A DNA stretch of 64,000 bases from Tsukamurella pulmonis (GCF_900103175.1 NZ_FNLF01000002.1:682001-746000), one strand, 5' to 3'. Shown: positions 1 through 8,565, counted from the first letter of the stretch. The notes: generated by a model from the sequence alone, not told the origin. Numbers and translations: made by a program.

Positions 1-1
1 C

Positions 2-505
2 GCTAACGTCGTCGGCGAGCCCGGCGAGGGGTGGCGCGTCGCGATGGGGACGCTCGCCTTCGAGCGCGGCGTCGCCACCCTCGGCCAGCAGATCGGCTTC
101 CGTCGCGAAGTGCAGGCCCTCACCGATCTCGCCCTCGACACCGGCGCCGCCGAGCGTCCCGAGGTCGCCGACGCCCTGCGTCGCGCGTGGACCGAGCTCG
201 ACGTGATGCGCGCGCACGCCCTGCGCACCCTCGGCTCGGCCGAGACCGGCACCGCCGAGGTCGCGAAGCTGCTGTGGGCCAACTGGCACCGTCGGCTCGG
301 CGAGATCGCGATGACGGTCCGCGGCGCCGCCGGACTGCTCGCCGACGGCACCGGATCGGGCGCCTCCGGCAGCGTCGACCTCGACGACTGGCAGCGCCTG
401 TACCTGTTCACCCGAGCCGACACGATCTACGGCGGCTCCAACGAGATCCAGCGCAACATCCTCGCCGAGCGCGTGCTCGGCCTGCCGAGAGAGGCCCGCC
501 CATGA
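2..505 (+). CDS. fadE30: Acyl-CoA dehydrogenase FadE30, C-terminal part (partial)
   Basis: This is the C-terminal end of an acyl-CoA dehydrogenase that begins before the window; 167 residues are visible. It reads through the ANVVGEPGEGWRVAM and TLAFERG segments into the family's last helix, YGGSNEIQRNILAERVLGLP, which helps bind FAD. Its stop overlaps the next start (ATGA). The order acyl-CoA dehydrogenase-SDR-TetR-thiolase matches fadE30-ipdF-kstR2-fadA6 of M. tuberculosis, so FadE30 is the best assignment. FadE30 is thought to dehydrogenate the HIP-CoA propionyl side chain during C/D-ring breakdown. The function rests on gene order as much as on sequence. Confidence 0.85.
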   Translation, partial: ANVVGEPGEGWRVAMGTLAFERGVATLGQQIGFRREVQALTDLALDTGAAERPEVADALRRAWTELDVMRAHALRTLGSAETGTAEVAKLLWANWHRRLGEIAMTVRGAAGLLADGTGSGASGSVDLDDWQRLYLFTRADTIYGGSNEIQRNILAERVLGLPREARP

Positions 506-1290
506 GCGCCATTCCCGCACCCCCGTACCCGCAGGGCCGCAACCTGGTCGAGGACAAGGTCGTCGTCGTCACCGCGGCCGCCGGTACCGGCATCGGTTCC
601 GCGACCGCGCGGCGCTGCCTCGAGGAGGGCGCCCGCGTCGTGATCTCCGACTGGCACGAGCGCCGGTTGGGCGAGAAGCGCGACGAGCTCGCCGCGGAGT
701 TCGGTGACCGGGTGCACGCGATCACCTGCGACGTCACCGTCGAGGAGCAGGTGCAGGCCCTGCTCGACGGTGCCGCGGAGCGGTACGGGCGGATCGACGT
801 GCTGGTCAACAACGCCGGCCTCGGCGGCAGCGTCGCCGTGCAGGACATGACCGACGAGCAGTGGTCCCGCGTGCTGGACGTGACGCTGACCGGCACCTTC
901 CGCGCCACGCGCGCTGCGATCAACCGGTTCATCGCGCAGGGCGGGGGCGGCGTCATCGTCAACAACGCCTCGGTGATCGGCTGGCGGGCGCAGGCCGAGC
1001 AGGCCCACTACGCCGCCGCGAAGGCGGGCGTCATGGCGCTGACCCGGTGCTCGGCCGTCGACGCCGCGCCGCACGGGATCCGGATCAACGCCGTCTCCCC
1101 GAGCATCGCCATGCACGCCTTCCTCGCGAAGGTCACCTCCGACGAACTGCTCGACGAGCTCTCGCGCCGCGAGGTCTTCGGCCGCGCCGCCGAGCCCTGG
1201 GAGGTCGCCAACGTGATCGCCTTCCTGGCTTCCGATTACAGTTCGTACATGACCGGTGAGGTGGTCTCCGTGAGCAGTCAGCATGCCTAA
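502..1290 (+). CDS. ipdF: SDR dehydrogenase IpdF (C/D-ring steroid catabolism)
   Basis: This is a 262-aa short-chain dehydrogenase/reductase. The Rossmann dinucleotide motif TAAAGTGIG is near residue 25, NNAG near 96, and the catalytic YxxxK is seen as YAAAK. In the published pathway IpdF oxidises the 5-hydroxyl of 5-OH-HIC-CoA, before IpdC and EchA20 act on the ring. The start overlaps the fadE30 stop by 4 nt and the end overlaps kstR2 by 8 nt, so translation is probably coupled. The assignment rests on SDR motifs plus the conserved order with kstR2 and fadA6; other SDRs in this window are less closely placed. Confidence 0.85.
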   Translation: MSAIPAPPYPQGRNLVEDKVVVVTAAAGTGIGSATARRCLEEGARVVISDWHERRLGEKRDELAAEFGDRVHAITCDVTVEEQVQALLDGAAERYGRIDVLVNNAGLGGSVAVQDMTDEQWSRVLDVTLTGTFRATRAAINRFIAQGGGGVIVNNASVIGWRAQAEQAHYAAAKAGVMALTRCSAVDAAPHGIRINAVSPSIAMHAFLAKVTSDELLDELSRREVFGRAAEPWEVANVIAFLASDYSSYMTGEVVSVSSQHA

Positions 1291-1888
1291 GCCGGACCCG
1301 TCCGCGCGTCGCGCGGAGGTCCTGGCCCTGAGCGCGAAGCTGTTCGCCGAGAACGGCTATCGCGCGACGACGGTGCGCGACATCGCCGACGCCGCGGGCA
1401 TCCTGTCCGGCAGCCTCTATCACCACTTCGACTCCAAGGAGTCGATGCTCGACGAGATCCTGCGCGAGTTCCTCGAGCGGCTCTTCGGCGAGTACCGCGC
1501 CGTGCTCGCCGGTGCCGATGCGCCGCGGGAGCAGCTGCGCGGCTGCGTCATCGCCTCCTTCGCCGCGATCGACGCGAGCCCCGACGCCGTCGCGATCTAC
1601 CAGGCGGAGGCGCGCGGGCTCGCCCAGCAGGAGCGCTTCGGCTACATCGCCGACTTTCTCCAGGAGTTCCGCTCCATGTGGCGCGGCATCATCACCCGTG
1701 GCATCGAAACCGGTGACTTCCGTGCCGATCTCGATGTCGACGTCACCTATCGCTTCCTCCGTGACACCGTCTGGGTCGCGGTCCGCTGGTACCGCCCGGG
1801 CGGGCAGCTTTCCGTGGACACGGTGGCAGACCAGTACCTCACGATCCTCGAGCACGGGATCGCCAGTCTCGACAAGGAGCAGTCATGA
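1283..1888 (+). CDS. kstR2: TetR-family repressor KstR2
   Basis: This is a 201-aa TetR-family regulator. The N-terminal HTH covers about residues 25-50 (VRDIADAAGILSGSLYHHF, then DSKESML), followed by an all-helical ligand domain containing DTVWVAVRWYRPGG. KstR2 represses the C/D-ring genes and is released by HIP-CoA. It sits between ipdF and fadA6 with overlaps of 8 and 4 nt, exactly as in M. tuberculosis apart from the PPE gene missing here. A KstR2-type operator (AGCAATTGCTTGGT) lies at 7679-7692, upstream of echA20. No operator is visible within this operon because its promoter lies left of the window. Confidence 0.9.
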   Translation: MPKPDPSARRAEVLALSAKLFAENGYRATTVRDIADAAGILSGSLYHHFDSKESMLDEILREFLERLFGEYRAVLAGADAPREQLRGCVIASFAAIDASPDAVAIYQAEARGLAQQERFGYIADFLQEFRSMWRGIITRGIETGDFRADLDVDVTYRFLRDTVWVAVRWYRPGGQLSVDTVADQYLTILEHGIASLDKEQS

Positions 1889-3048
1889 CCGATCTCGCCC
1901 CCGGCGCGTACATCCTCGACGCGGTACGGACCCCCACCGGCAAGCGCGGCGGCTCCCTGGCGGAGGTGCACTCCGCCGATCTCGGTGCGCACGTCCTGCG
2001 CGCGTCCGTCCTGCGCTCGGGCGTCGACCCGGACCTCGTCGACGACGTCATCATGGGGTGCTGCGACACCATCGGCCCGCAGTCGGGCAACATCGCCCGC
2101 ACCTCGTGGCTCGCCGCGGGCCTGCCCGAACAGGTCCCCGGCGTCACCGTCGATCGCCAGTGCGGCTCGAGCCAGCAGTCGGTCCACTTCGCGGCGCAGG
2201 CCGTCCTCTCCGGGACCGCGGACGCGGTGGTCGCCGCCGGCGTGCAGAACATGAGTGCGATCCCGATCAGCGCAGCCATGATCGCCGGGCGCGAGTACGG
2301 CTTCGACGATCCCTTCTCCGGCTCGGTGGGCTGGCGCGAGCGCTACGGCGATGTCGAGGTCTCCCAGTTCGCCAGCGCCGACATGATCGCCTCCAAGTGG
2401 GGCGTCTCCCGCGCCCGCATGGAGGAGTTCGCGCTCGCGAGCCACGAGCGGGCGATCGCGGCCATCGACGAGGGCCGGTTCGAGGCCGAGATCGCCCCGG
2501 TCGAAGGCTTCGCGGTCGACGAGACGCCGCGCCGGGGAACGACTCTGGAGAAGATGGCCGGCCTCGCCCCGCTCGCCGAGGGCTCGGCGATCACTGCCGC
2601 GGTCGCGAGCCAGATCGCCGACGGCGCGGCCGCCGTGATGGTCGCCTCGGGCGAGTTCGCCCAGCGCCACGGGCTGCGGCCGCGGGCGCGGATCCACCAC
2701 ATCTCGGTGCGCGCCGCGGACCCGGTGTGGATGCTCACCGGGCCGATCCCCGCCACGCAGTACGCGCTGCAGAAGACCGGACTCGCGGTGGGCGACATCG
2801 ATCTCTTCGAGTGCAACGAGGCCTTCGCGTCGATCCCGTTGGCCTGGATGGACGAGCTGGGCATCCCGCACGAGAAGGTGAACGTCAACGGCGGTGGCAT
2901 CGCGCTGGGGCATCCGCTCGGCGCCACCGGTGCCAAGCTCATGACCACCCTGCTGCACGAGCTCGAGCGCCGTGGTGGTCGGTACGGGCTGCAGACGATG
3001 TGCGAGGGCGGCGGAACGGCCAACGTGACGATCATCGAGCGCCTCTGA
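1885..3048 (+). CDS. fadA6: Acetyl-CoA acyltransferase (thiolase) FadA6
   Basis: This is a 387-aa thiolase of normal family length. The nucleophilic Cys93 lies in VDRQCGSSQQ. The NEAFAS motif, the active-site His in GGIALGHPLGATG and the second Cys in MCEGGGTA are all present, so it looks fully active. In the C/D-ring pathway FadA6 is proposed to perform late thiolytic cleavage after IpdAB ring opening. It overlaps kstR2 by ATGA and ends the operon; a strong hairpin terminator follows within 60 nt. Confidence 0.88.
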   Translation: MTDLAPGAYILDAVRTPTGKRGGSLAEVHSADLGAHVLRASVLRSGVDPDLVDDVIMGCCDTIGPQSGNIARTSWLAAGLPEQVPGVTVDRQCGSSQQSVHFAAQAVLSGTADAVVAAGVQNMSAIPISAAMIAGREYGFDDPFSGSVGWRERYGDVEVSQFASADMIASKWGVSRARMEEFALASHERAIAAIDEGRFEAEIAPVEGFAVDETPRRGTTLEKMAGLAPLAEGSAITAAVASQIADGAAAVMVASGEFAQRHGLRPRARIHHISVRAADPVWMLTGPIPATQYALQKTGLAVGDIDLFECNEAFASIPLAWMDELGIPHEKVNVNGGGIALGHPLGATGAKLMTTLLHELERRGGRYGLQTMCEGGGTANVTIIERL

Positions 3049-3075
3049 GGGCGGAGACTCTCCCGAGACCAGGCG

Positions 3076-3108
3076 GAAGGCGCACGTCGCGACGCGACGT
3101 GCGCCTTC
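3076..3108 (+). terminator. Rho-independent-type terminator after fadA6
   Basis: A perfect 15-bp stem (GAAGGCGCACGTCGC paired with its complement, loop GAC) begins 27 nt after the fadA6 stop and is followed by a short T-containing stretch. It would end the fadE30-fadA6 transcript. Confidence 0.8.
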
Positions 3109-3459
3109 TGTCGTGTCGGGGTGACGTCGGTTCGTCATCATGAACCCGCACCGACGGGAGGGTTGTGTTGCCGCTGTAGCGATTGCAGCGTAGTTGCATG
3201 GTCTGTTCGCGATCGCACGGGAGTGGGCGCGCGGGAAGTTACCACACGTTCTCATTGCGATGCATGCATTCAAGCAGGTGAAAATGTGTAGATTTCATGT
3301 CGGAGGCGTGTCTGGGGCGTGATGACCGCTGAACCCTGGGCGAGATATGTGTTCTAAGTCGCAAAATCGACCCTGAATTCAGATTTGGCTTGGCAAATTC
3401 TCAGGGACGTGGTTGTCTTTGCGTACTCAATCAGAGACCGTTCGAAGAGGAGTCGAAGA
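3109..3459 (+). promoter_or_regulatory. Intergenic region before the porin gene
   Basis: About 350 nt without a convincing gene. It is clearly richer in A/T than its surroundings, especially 3240-3420, as expected for the promoter of a strongly expressed envelope porin. An AGAGGAG ribosome-binding site at about 3446-3452 precedes the GTG start at 3460. I could not assign -10/-35 elements with confidence. Confidence 0.4.
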
Positions 3460-4152
3460 GTGCGTCGAATCAAGTTCGGCATGGCGGCCGCAGTCGCCGC
3501 AGCGTGCGCCGTCTCGGTGCTGTCCGTGGGCCCGGCCTCCGCGCAGATCACCCCGCAGAACCCGTCCGGCCCCGTCAAGGGCGCCAAGCAGACCATCAAG
3601 TCGGGGGAGGGTGTGAACGCGCAGATCTCGCTCTTCGACCTCAAGGCGAAGCTGTTCCCGCCGCTGGCCGGCGACAACAAGTCGCGCCTGGCCTACGTCG
3701 ACGGCAAGGCCGAGGGCCTGATCACCAAGGCGCCGGGCGAGATCGAGTCGGCGACAGTCGAGGTCGGCTACGTCGTGGCCTGTGGCGTCAAGGACGGCGG
3801 TTTCGAGTCCTGGATCGGAAGCAACCAGACCATCGGCGCGGGCGGTGCGCTCGCGGGCAGCATCCCGGCCGCCGGCGCGGCCATCGTCGGAGTCGGCGGC
3901 TCCCTCGGGCTGACGCAGAACCAGGTCATCAAGACGGCGCCGGGCGCCATCGTCTACCTGCCGGTCGGCACCAAGACGATCTCGAAGCCCAAGCCGGGCG
4001 AGAACTTCGGCATCCGCTTCGGTGAGAAGCGCGTGAGCATCGAGGGTTGCATCGGCAGCGTCGACGCCGTCGCCTACTCGACGCTGACCGTCTCGTCGCG
4101 TGCTTTCGACGACATGAAGACCGTTTACAGCGAGGTCATGCGCTTCGCGTGA
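3460..4152 (+). CDS. MspA-family outer-membrane porin
   Basis: This is a 230-aa secreted protein. A Sec signal peptide (MRRIKFG, a hydrophobic Ala/Val core, PASA^QIT) covers about residues 1-28. The mature part shows the MspA-family pattern of alternating beta-strand residues, with ATVEVGYVVACGV and a C-terminal TLTVSSRAFDDMKTVY strand. Such proteins form octameric goblet-shaped pores through the mycolate outer membrane. Two cysteines (ACGV and EGCIG) could form a disulfide, which MspA itself lacks. The GTG start at 3460 was chosen for its AGAGGAG ribosome-binding site 7 nt upstream. It is monocistronic. Confidence 0.8.
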   Translation: MRRIKFGMAAAVAAACAVSVLSVGPASAQITPQNPSGPVKGAKQTIKSGEGVNAQISLFDLKAKLFPPLAGDNKSRLAYVDGKAEGLITKAPGEIESATVEVGYVVACGVKDGGFESWIGSNQTIGAGGALAGSIPAAGAAIVGVGGSLGLTQNQVIKTAPGAIVYLPVGTKTISKPKPGENFGIRFGEKRVSIEGCIGSVDAVAYSTLTVSSRAFDDMKTVYSEVMRFA

Positions 4153-4164
4153 GCCGCGAATCGA

Positions 4165-5223
4165 TCATGACCTGAGGCCGGAGAGCGCGTCCAAGCGCTC
4201 TTCGGCCTCGCGCGTGATCCGCTCGATGAGCTCCGCCACCGTCGGCAGGTCTTCGATGATCCCGGCGACCTGCCCCGAGGCCAGGACGCCCGCGTCGGTA
4301 TTGCCCTCGACGAGCCCGGCGCGCAACAGCATCGGGGTGTTCGCCGACATCATGAGCTGACTCCAGGTGCGATCGCCGCCCCGCTTGAGCGCCAGGCCCT
4401 CGCTGACGAGCCCCTTCCAGGAGACGCCCGTGAGCGCTTGGAAGCGCAGGGTGTTCACGGCGGCGTGCGCCAACGTCGCCACGCCGTGCGAGCGCTCGAG
4501 CGCGTCGACCAGTGCCGTCCGCAGCACCCGGTGCGGCATCCCGTCGACCTTGGTCGTGACGACGGTGTCGCCGAGGCCGCGCTGCAGGTACTCCGCCTTC
4601 ACCGATTCGGGGACGCGGCTGTCCCGGGTGAGCAGGAATCGGGTTCCCATCGCCACGCCCGAGGCGCCGTACGCCAGCGCTGCGGCGAGCCCGCGGCCGT
4701 CGAAGAAGCCGCCGGCGGCGATCACGGGAATGTCCACCGCGTCGAGCACCGACGGCAGCAGCAGCGTGGTGGCGACGCCACCGGTGTGACCGCCGCCCTC
4801 GCCGCCCTGCACCACCACCGCGTCGGCTCCCCAGGAAGCGACCTTCTCCGCGTGTCGAGCGGCGCCGACGGACGGGATCACCACGAGCCCGGCGTCTTTG
4901 AGCTGCGCGATCATCTCCTTGCGGGGCGCCAGCGCGAACGATGCGACCGCGACCCCCTCACGGATGAGCAGCTCGACCCGCTGCTGCGCGTCCTCGGCGT
5001 CGGCGCGCAGGTTCACCCCGAAGGGCTTGTCGGTGCGCTCCTTGGTCCTGCGGATCGCGTCCTCGAGCTCCGAGTAGGTCATCGTCGCCGACGCGAGGAT
5101 GCCGAGGCCGCCGGCGTTCGCGGTGGCCGAGGTCAGGTGGGCGCCGGAGACCCATCCCATGCCGGTCTGCACCACGGGGTGCTCGACGTCGACCAGTTCG
5201 GTGAAGGGCGTCCGCAGCGTCAT
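4165..5223 (-). CDS. ipdC: FMN-dependent acyl-CoA reductase IpdC
   Basis: This is a 352-aa TIM-barrel flavoprotein of the nitronate monooxygenase/2-nitropropane dioxygenase family. Visible motifs are the N-terminal PVVQTGMGWVSG, VVVQGGEGGGHTGG and PVIAAGGFFDGRG, with AYGASGVAMGTRFLLT for phosphate binding. In M. tuberculosis and Rhodococcus, IpdC with IpdF and EchA20 converts 5-OH-HIC-CoA to the ring-opened COCHEA-CoA. The start overlaps the ipdB stop by ATGA, closing the echA20-ipdA-ipdB-ipdC operon. Confidence 0.88.
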   Translation of the reverse strand: MTLRTPFTELVDVEHPVVQTGMGWVSGAHLTSATANAGGLGILASATMTYSELEDAIRRTKERTDKPFGVNLRADAEDAQQRVELLIREGVAVASFALAPRKEMIAQLKDAGLVVIPSVGAARHAEKVASWGADAVVVQGGEGGGHTGGVATTLLLPSVLDAVDIPVIAAGGFFDGRGLAAALAYGASGVAMGTRFLLTRDSRVPESVKAEYLQRGLGDTVVTTKVDGMPHRVLRTALVDALERSHGVATLAHAAVNTLRFQALTGVSWKGLVSEGLALKRGGDRTWSQLMMSANTPMLLRAGLVEGNTDAGVLASGQVAGIIEDLPTVAELIERITREAEERLDALSGLRS

Positions 5224-5963
5224 GCCGGAACCTCCTTGCTGCGCAGGCCCTTCGGATCCACCACGGTGCGGATGATCTCCAGCTCCTCCGCGGTGGGCAG
5301 GCGGGTCTCGGGGACGTCGGCGCCCGCGAGCGCGAACCCGGTGGCCTCGCGCACCGCGTCCTCGTCGACCCCCGGATGCACGGAGAGCAGCGTCATCGCG
5401 CCGTCCTCGCCGAAGCCGAGCACCGCGAGATCGGTGACCACGCGGTACACGTCGTGATACCGCGCGGCGGAGGGCCCGGCGGCGCGCGCACGGTCGTGTC
5501 CGACGCCGCTGACGACGTCGACGGAGTCGACGAAGACCCGCGTCGAGTGCTTCGGGATCCAGTACGAGGTGCGGTTGTTCACCGTATTGCCCGGTCCGCC
5601 GCGCACGCCCAGCAACTGGCGCGACGGTGCCCTGTGCTCGCCGATCGCCGAGATGTTCTGGTTGCCGTACCGGTCGATCTGGCTGGCGCCCATGATCACG
5701 TGGCGCTGACCGTTCGGCACCACGACGTCGAGCACCTTCTTGAAGGGTTGCCAGCCCTCGATCCCCGCCGACGGGTCCGCCGCATCCGCGATGAGGTACG
5801 CCTCGCCGTCGGAGAGCAGCAGGTCGGGGGAGGAGGTGAGGCGGGCGAGCCGGCCGCCCAGCGACGGGATCAATCCCATCGGGCTGGCGGTGATCTCGCC
5901 GTCGCCGCGGAACAGGTCGGCGATCGCGGTCACGCAGACCTCGGCGCGGGTGATGTCGGTCAT
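5220..5963 (-). CDS. ipdB: CoA-transferase-like ring hydrolase, beta subunit IpdB
   Basis: This is a 247-aa family-I CoA-transferase beta-like subunit. With IpdA it forms the COCHEA-CoA hydrolase that opens the last steroid ring. SQIDRYGNQNISAIG is the conserved core of this subfamily. Genuine CoA transferases carry a catalytic glutamate that IpdAB uses differently; I could not settle that residue by eye. Start and stop overlap its neighbours by 4 nt each, so the two subunits are probably made in equal amounts. Confidence 0.88.
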   Translation of the reverse strand: MTDITRAEVCVTAIADLFRGDGEITASPMGLIPSLGGRLARLTSSPDLLLSDGEAYLIADAADPSAGIEGWQPFKKVLDVVVPNGQRHVIMGASQIDRYGNQNISAIGEHRAPSRQLLGVRGGPGNTVNNRTSYWIPKHSTRVFVDSVDVVSGVGHDRARAAGPSAARYHDVYRVVTDLAVLGFGEDGAMTLLSVHPGVDEDAVREATGFALAGADVPETRLPTAEELEIIRTVVDPKGLRSKEVPA

Positions 5964-6826
5964 TTCGTCTCCTCCGCGGCCCAGGCGGCCACCTGAGCCT
6001 GGTAGTGCGCTTCGTCGCCACTGAGGAAGCGCTCGGTGAACGCGGCCCACGCGACGGGGTCCTTCGCGCTGGCGGCGTAGTGCCGCTGGAACTTCTCATC
6101 CCGGCCGTAGTCGGGAACCGCGGTGGTGAAGTGCGCGCCGTTCGGCGTCTCCACGACACCGGTCACAGCGCCGCGGTTGAGGAGCAGCGACTGGACGGGG
6201 CCGCCCGCCACGAGTTCCTCGGTGGGGACGATCTTCTCGCAGGAGACGTAGCAGCGGTCGGCGGCGAGGGCGAAGTCGTCGTCGAAGTAGGGATCCGGCC
6301 CCAGGTACTGGGCGTTGCCGCGCGCGTCGGCCCGGTTCATGTGCACCAGCGAGGCGTCCAGGCGCAGAGCGGGCACGGCCACCAGTTCCTCGCCGTCCGA
6401 GTAGGGCGAGAAGACGGTGCGCAGATCGGGATTGACGTCCATCACCGAGGAGCCGAGCCCCGCGCGGATCGGCAGGAAGGGCAGGCGCTGCACCGCGGCC
6501 TTGAGGCCCGCGGCGAACATGCCCTCGTCCCACTCGGCGACCTCGATGGCGCCGGATTGCCGGGCGCGTGCGAAGTTCGGATCGATGGGAACGGTGTCGA
6601 GGGTGACGAAGCCGAAGACCAGCTTCCGGATCTTCCCGGCCGCGGCCAGCAGGCCCACGTCGGGCCCGCCGTAGGAGACCACGGTGAGGTCCTTGAGGTC
6701 CGAGCGCAGGATCGCGCGGACCAGGGCCATCGGCTTGCGCCGCGAGCCCCACCCGCCGATGCCCAGCGTCATGCCGTCCTCGAGTTCGGCGACCACCTGC
6801 TCGGCGGTCATGGTCTTGTCGGTCAT
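5960..6826 (-). CDS. ipdA: CoA-transferase-like ring hydrolase, alpha subunit IpdA
   Basis: This is a 288-aa alpha subunit of the IpdAB heterodimer. The N-terminal DGMTLGIGGWGSRRKPMALVRAI is the CoA-transferase alpha signature. Later segments such as HMNRADARGNAQYLGPDPYFDDDFALAADR match the IpdA type. It acts with IpdB on COCHEA-CoA in C/D-ring degradation. It overlaps echA20 (stop) and ipdB (start) by ATGA on both sides. Confidence 0.9.
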   Translation of the reverse strand: MTDKTMTAEQVVAELEDGMTLGIGGWGSRRKPMALVRAILRSDLKDLTVVSYGGPDVGLLAAAGKIRKLVFGFVTLDTVPIDPNFARARQSGAIEVAEWDEGMFAAGLKAAVQRLPFLPIRAGLGSSVMDVNPDLRTVFSPYSDGEELVAVPALRLDASLVHMNRADARGNAQYLGPDPYFDDDFALAADRCYVSCEKIVPTEELVAGGPVQSLLLNRGAVTGVVETPNGAHFTTAVPDYGRDEKFQRHYAASAKDPVAWAAFTERFLSGDEAHYQAQVAAWAAEETK

Positions 6827-7635
6827 GCGTTCTCCTGCTGTGCGTCCTGCGCCTCGGCGGCCTCGTTCACGGTGCGGCCGGTCGAGACGAATTCCCGGCG
6901 GTGCTCGTCCGAGTACCCCGCGAGGTTGAGTTCGAAGGTGAAGCCCTGCTCGAACCGGTAGCTGGTGTGCACGTTCACCGGGTCGATCCCGTTGATCGCC
7001 TCCTTGGCCTTCCGGATCACACGGGTGTCCTTGGCGGCGATGGCCCGGGCCACTTCGACGGCCGCCTCGTCCAGCTCGCCGCGCGGCACCACGCGGTACA
7101 CCGACCCGAAGTGGTGCAGCTGCTGGGCGGTCACGGTGCCGGCGGTGAAGTACAGCGTGCGCATCAGGTGCTGCGGCACGAGGCGGGCCAGATGCGTTGC
7201 GGCGCCCAGCGCCCCGCGATCGACCTCGGGCAGTCCGAACGTGGCGTCGTCGGAGGCCACCACCACGTCCGCGTTGCCGACGAGACCGATGCCGCCGCCC
7301 AGGCAGAAGCCGTTCACCGCCACGATCACGGGGACCGCGCAGTCGTACACGGCGGAGAAGGCCGCGGCGCAGCCCGCGTTCGCGCCGATCAGCGCGCCGT
7401 AGCCGTCACCCGCCGCCTGCGCCGCGTCGATCTCCTTGATGTCGACGCCCGCGTTGAAGCCGCGCCCCTGCGCGCGCACCACGACGACGTGGCACGACGG
7501 GTCGCGGCCGGCCTCGGTGATCGCGGTCGCGAGGTCGAACCAGCCCTGCACAGTGAGGGCGTTGACGGGGGGCGCGTCGACGGTGATCGTGTGGATCCCG
7601 GGCTCGTCGACGGTGGTCTTGATCGGTGAAGGCAC
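6823..7635 (-). CDS. echA20: Crotonase-family ring hydrolase EchA20
   Basis: This is a 270-aa enoyl-CoA hydratase/isomerase superfamily protein. Oxyanion-hole segments are seen in GRGFNAGVDIKEID and VNGFCLGGGIGLVGNAD. EchA20 hydrolytically opens steroid ring D in the C/D-ring pathway rather than hydrating an enoyl-CoA. The GTG start at 7635 gives the usual family length; an upstream extension to 7683 would run over the operator region. It is the first gene of the echA20-ipdA-ipdB-ipdC operon and lies just downstream of KstR-like and KstR2-like sites. Confidence 0.88.
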   Translation of the reverse strand: MPSPIKTTVDEPGIHTITVDAPPVNALTVQGWFDLATAITEAGRDPSCHVVVVRAQGRGFNAGVDIKEIDAAQAAGDGYGALIGANAGCAAAFSAVYDCAVPVIVAVNGFCLGGGIGLVGNADVVVASDDATFGLPEVDRGALGAATHLARLVPQHLMRTLYFTAGTVTAQQLHHFGSVYRVVPRGELDEAAVEVARAIAAKDTRVIRKAKEAINGIDPVNVHTSYRFEQGFTFELNLAGYSDEHRREFVSTGRTVNEAAEAQDAQQENA

Positions 7636-7659
7636 ACCGACTCCTTCGAGGTAGACAGG

Positions 7660-7673
7660 TAGAACGTGATCTA
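7660..7673. promoter_or_regulatory. KstR-like operator
   Basis: TAGAACGTGATCTA matches the KstR consensus TNNAACNNGTTNNA at all but one defined position (GAT for GTT). It lies in the divergent promoter between echA20 and the SDR at 7741, five bases from a KstR2-type site. Confidence 0.5.
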
Positions 7674-7678
7674 AACCT

Positions 7679-7692
7679 AGCAATTGCTTGGT
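7679..7692. promoter_or_regulatory. KstR2 operator
   Basis: AGCAATTGCTTGGT matches the KstR2 consensus AnCAAGnnCTTGnT with one mismatch. It lies between divergent echA20 and the SDR gene and would let KstR2 control both directions. Confidence 0.7.
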
Positions 7693-7740
7693 ACGCTACC
7701 ACCGAAGCCCGGTCGGCCGGAATGGGAAGTGGTGAATCTT

Positions 7741-8538
7741 GTGGCGAACGCACCTGCGGGGCGCGATCTCGGACTCGACGGCGCGGTGGTGCTGGTCACC
7801 GGCGGCGTCCGGGGGATCGGCGCGGGCATCGCCCGCACTTTCCTCCGGCAGGGCGCCACGGTGGTGGTGTGCGCCCGGCGGGAGCCCGAGAGTCCGGTCG
7901 GGATCGACGGTGCCGTCGCCGAGTTCGTCGCCGCCGACGTCCGCGAGCCGGAGCAGGTCGACGGCCTGATCGCGGGCATCGTTGCGCGGCACGGAAGGCT
8001 CGACGTGCTGGTGAACAATGCGGGCGGCGCGCCCTTCTCGGACGCGGCCACCGCCTCGCCCCGATTCCACGAGAAGGTCGTCGGGCTGAACCTGCTGGCC
8101 CCGCTCCTGGTCGCGCAGCGTGCGAACGCCGTGATGCAGGAGGCGGGGGGCGGGTCGATCGTCAACGTCTCGAGCGTCAGCGCCACGCGTCCGTCGCCCG
8201 GGACCGCCGCCTACGGGGCAGCGAAGGCCGGTCTCGATTCCCTTACCGCGAGCCTCGCGGTGGAGTGGGCCCCGGCGGTGCGGGTGAACGCGCTCGACGT
8301 GGGCATGGTGCGCACCGAGGCGGCGGAGCAGCACTACGGCGACGACGCCGGGATCGCGGCGATCGGCGCGACGGTCCCCCTCGGCCGCTTGGCCGATCCC
8401 GAGGAGGTCGGGGCGTGCGCCGCCTTCCTCGCCTCCCCGCTCGCGTCCTACGTCAGCGGCGCGACCCTTCTCGTCCACGGCGGCGGTGAACGCCCCGCCT
8501 TCCTCGCTGCGGCGAACGCGCAGCGCGACACGAACTAG
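7741..8538 (+). CDS. SDR-family oxidoreductase, Rv3549c-like
   Basis: This is a short-chain dehydrogenase of about 265 aa. It has the VTGGVRGIGAG nucleotide-binding motif, NNAGG, NVSSVS and the catalytic YGAAK. The position divergent from echA20 and ahead of a second SDR matches Rv3549c-Rv3548c of M. tuberculosis, which belong to the steroid regulon; the exact substrate is unknown. Three in-frame GTG codons (7729, 7732, 7741) are possible starts. I chose 7741 because the purine-rich GGGAAG at 7724-7729 then lies about 11 nt upstream; 7732 would be very close to it. Confidence 0.75.
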   Translation: MANAPAGRDLGLDGAVVLVTGGVRGIGAGIARTFLRQGATVVVCARREPESPVGIDGAVAEFVAADVREPEQVDGLIAGIVARHGRLDVLVNNAGGAPFSDAATASPRFHEKVVGLNLLAPLLVAQRANAVMQEAGGGSIVNVSSVSATRPSPGTAAYGAAKAGLDSLTASLAVEWAPAVRVNALDVGMVRTEAAEQHYGDDAGIAAIGATVPLGRLADPEEVGACAAFLASPLASYVSGATLLVHGGGERPAFLAAANAQRDTN

Positions 8539-8565
8539 ACCGAACCACGAATCAGGAGAACAACA

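Noticed and set aside
408-965. Minus-strand frame across ipdF
   Set aside because: Antisense shadow with Ser/Arg-rich composition and no recognisable domain; ipdF is clearly real.
31-1290. Long plus-strand frame joining the fadE30 tail region to ipdF
   Set aside because: Only the part after 502 has SDR sequence; before that it is an Arg-rich shadow of fadE30 in another frame.
1747-3273. 508-codon minus-strand frame over kstR2/fadA6
   Set aside because: Typical antisense open frame of GC-rich genes, rich in Arg, His and Asp; no domain, and it lies opposite well-conserved genes.
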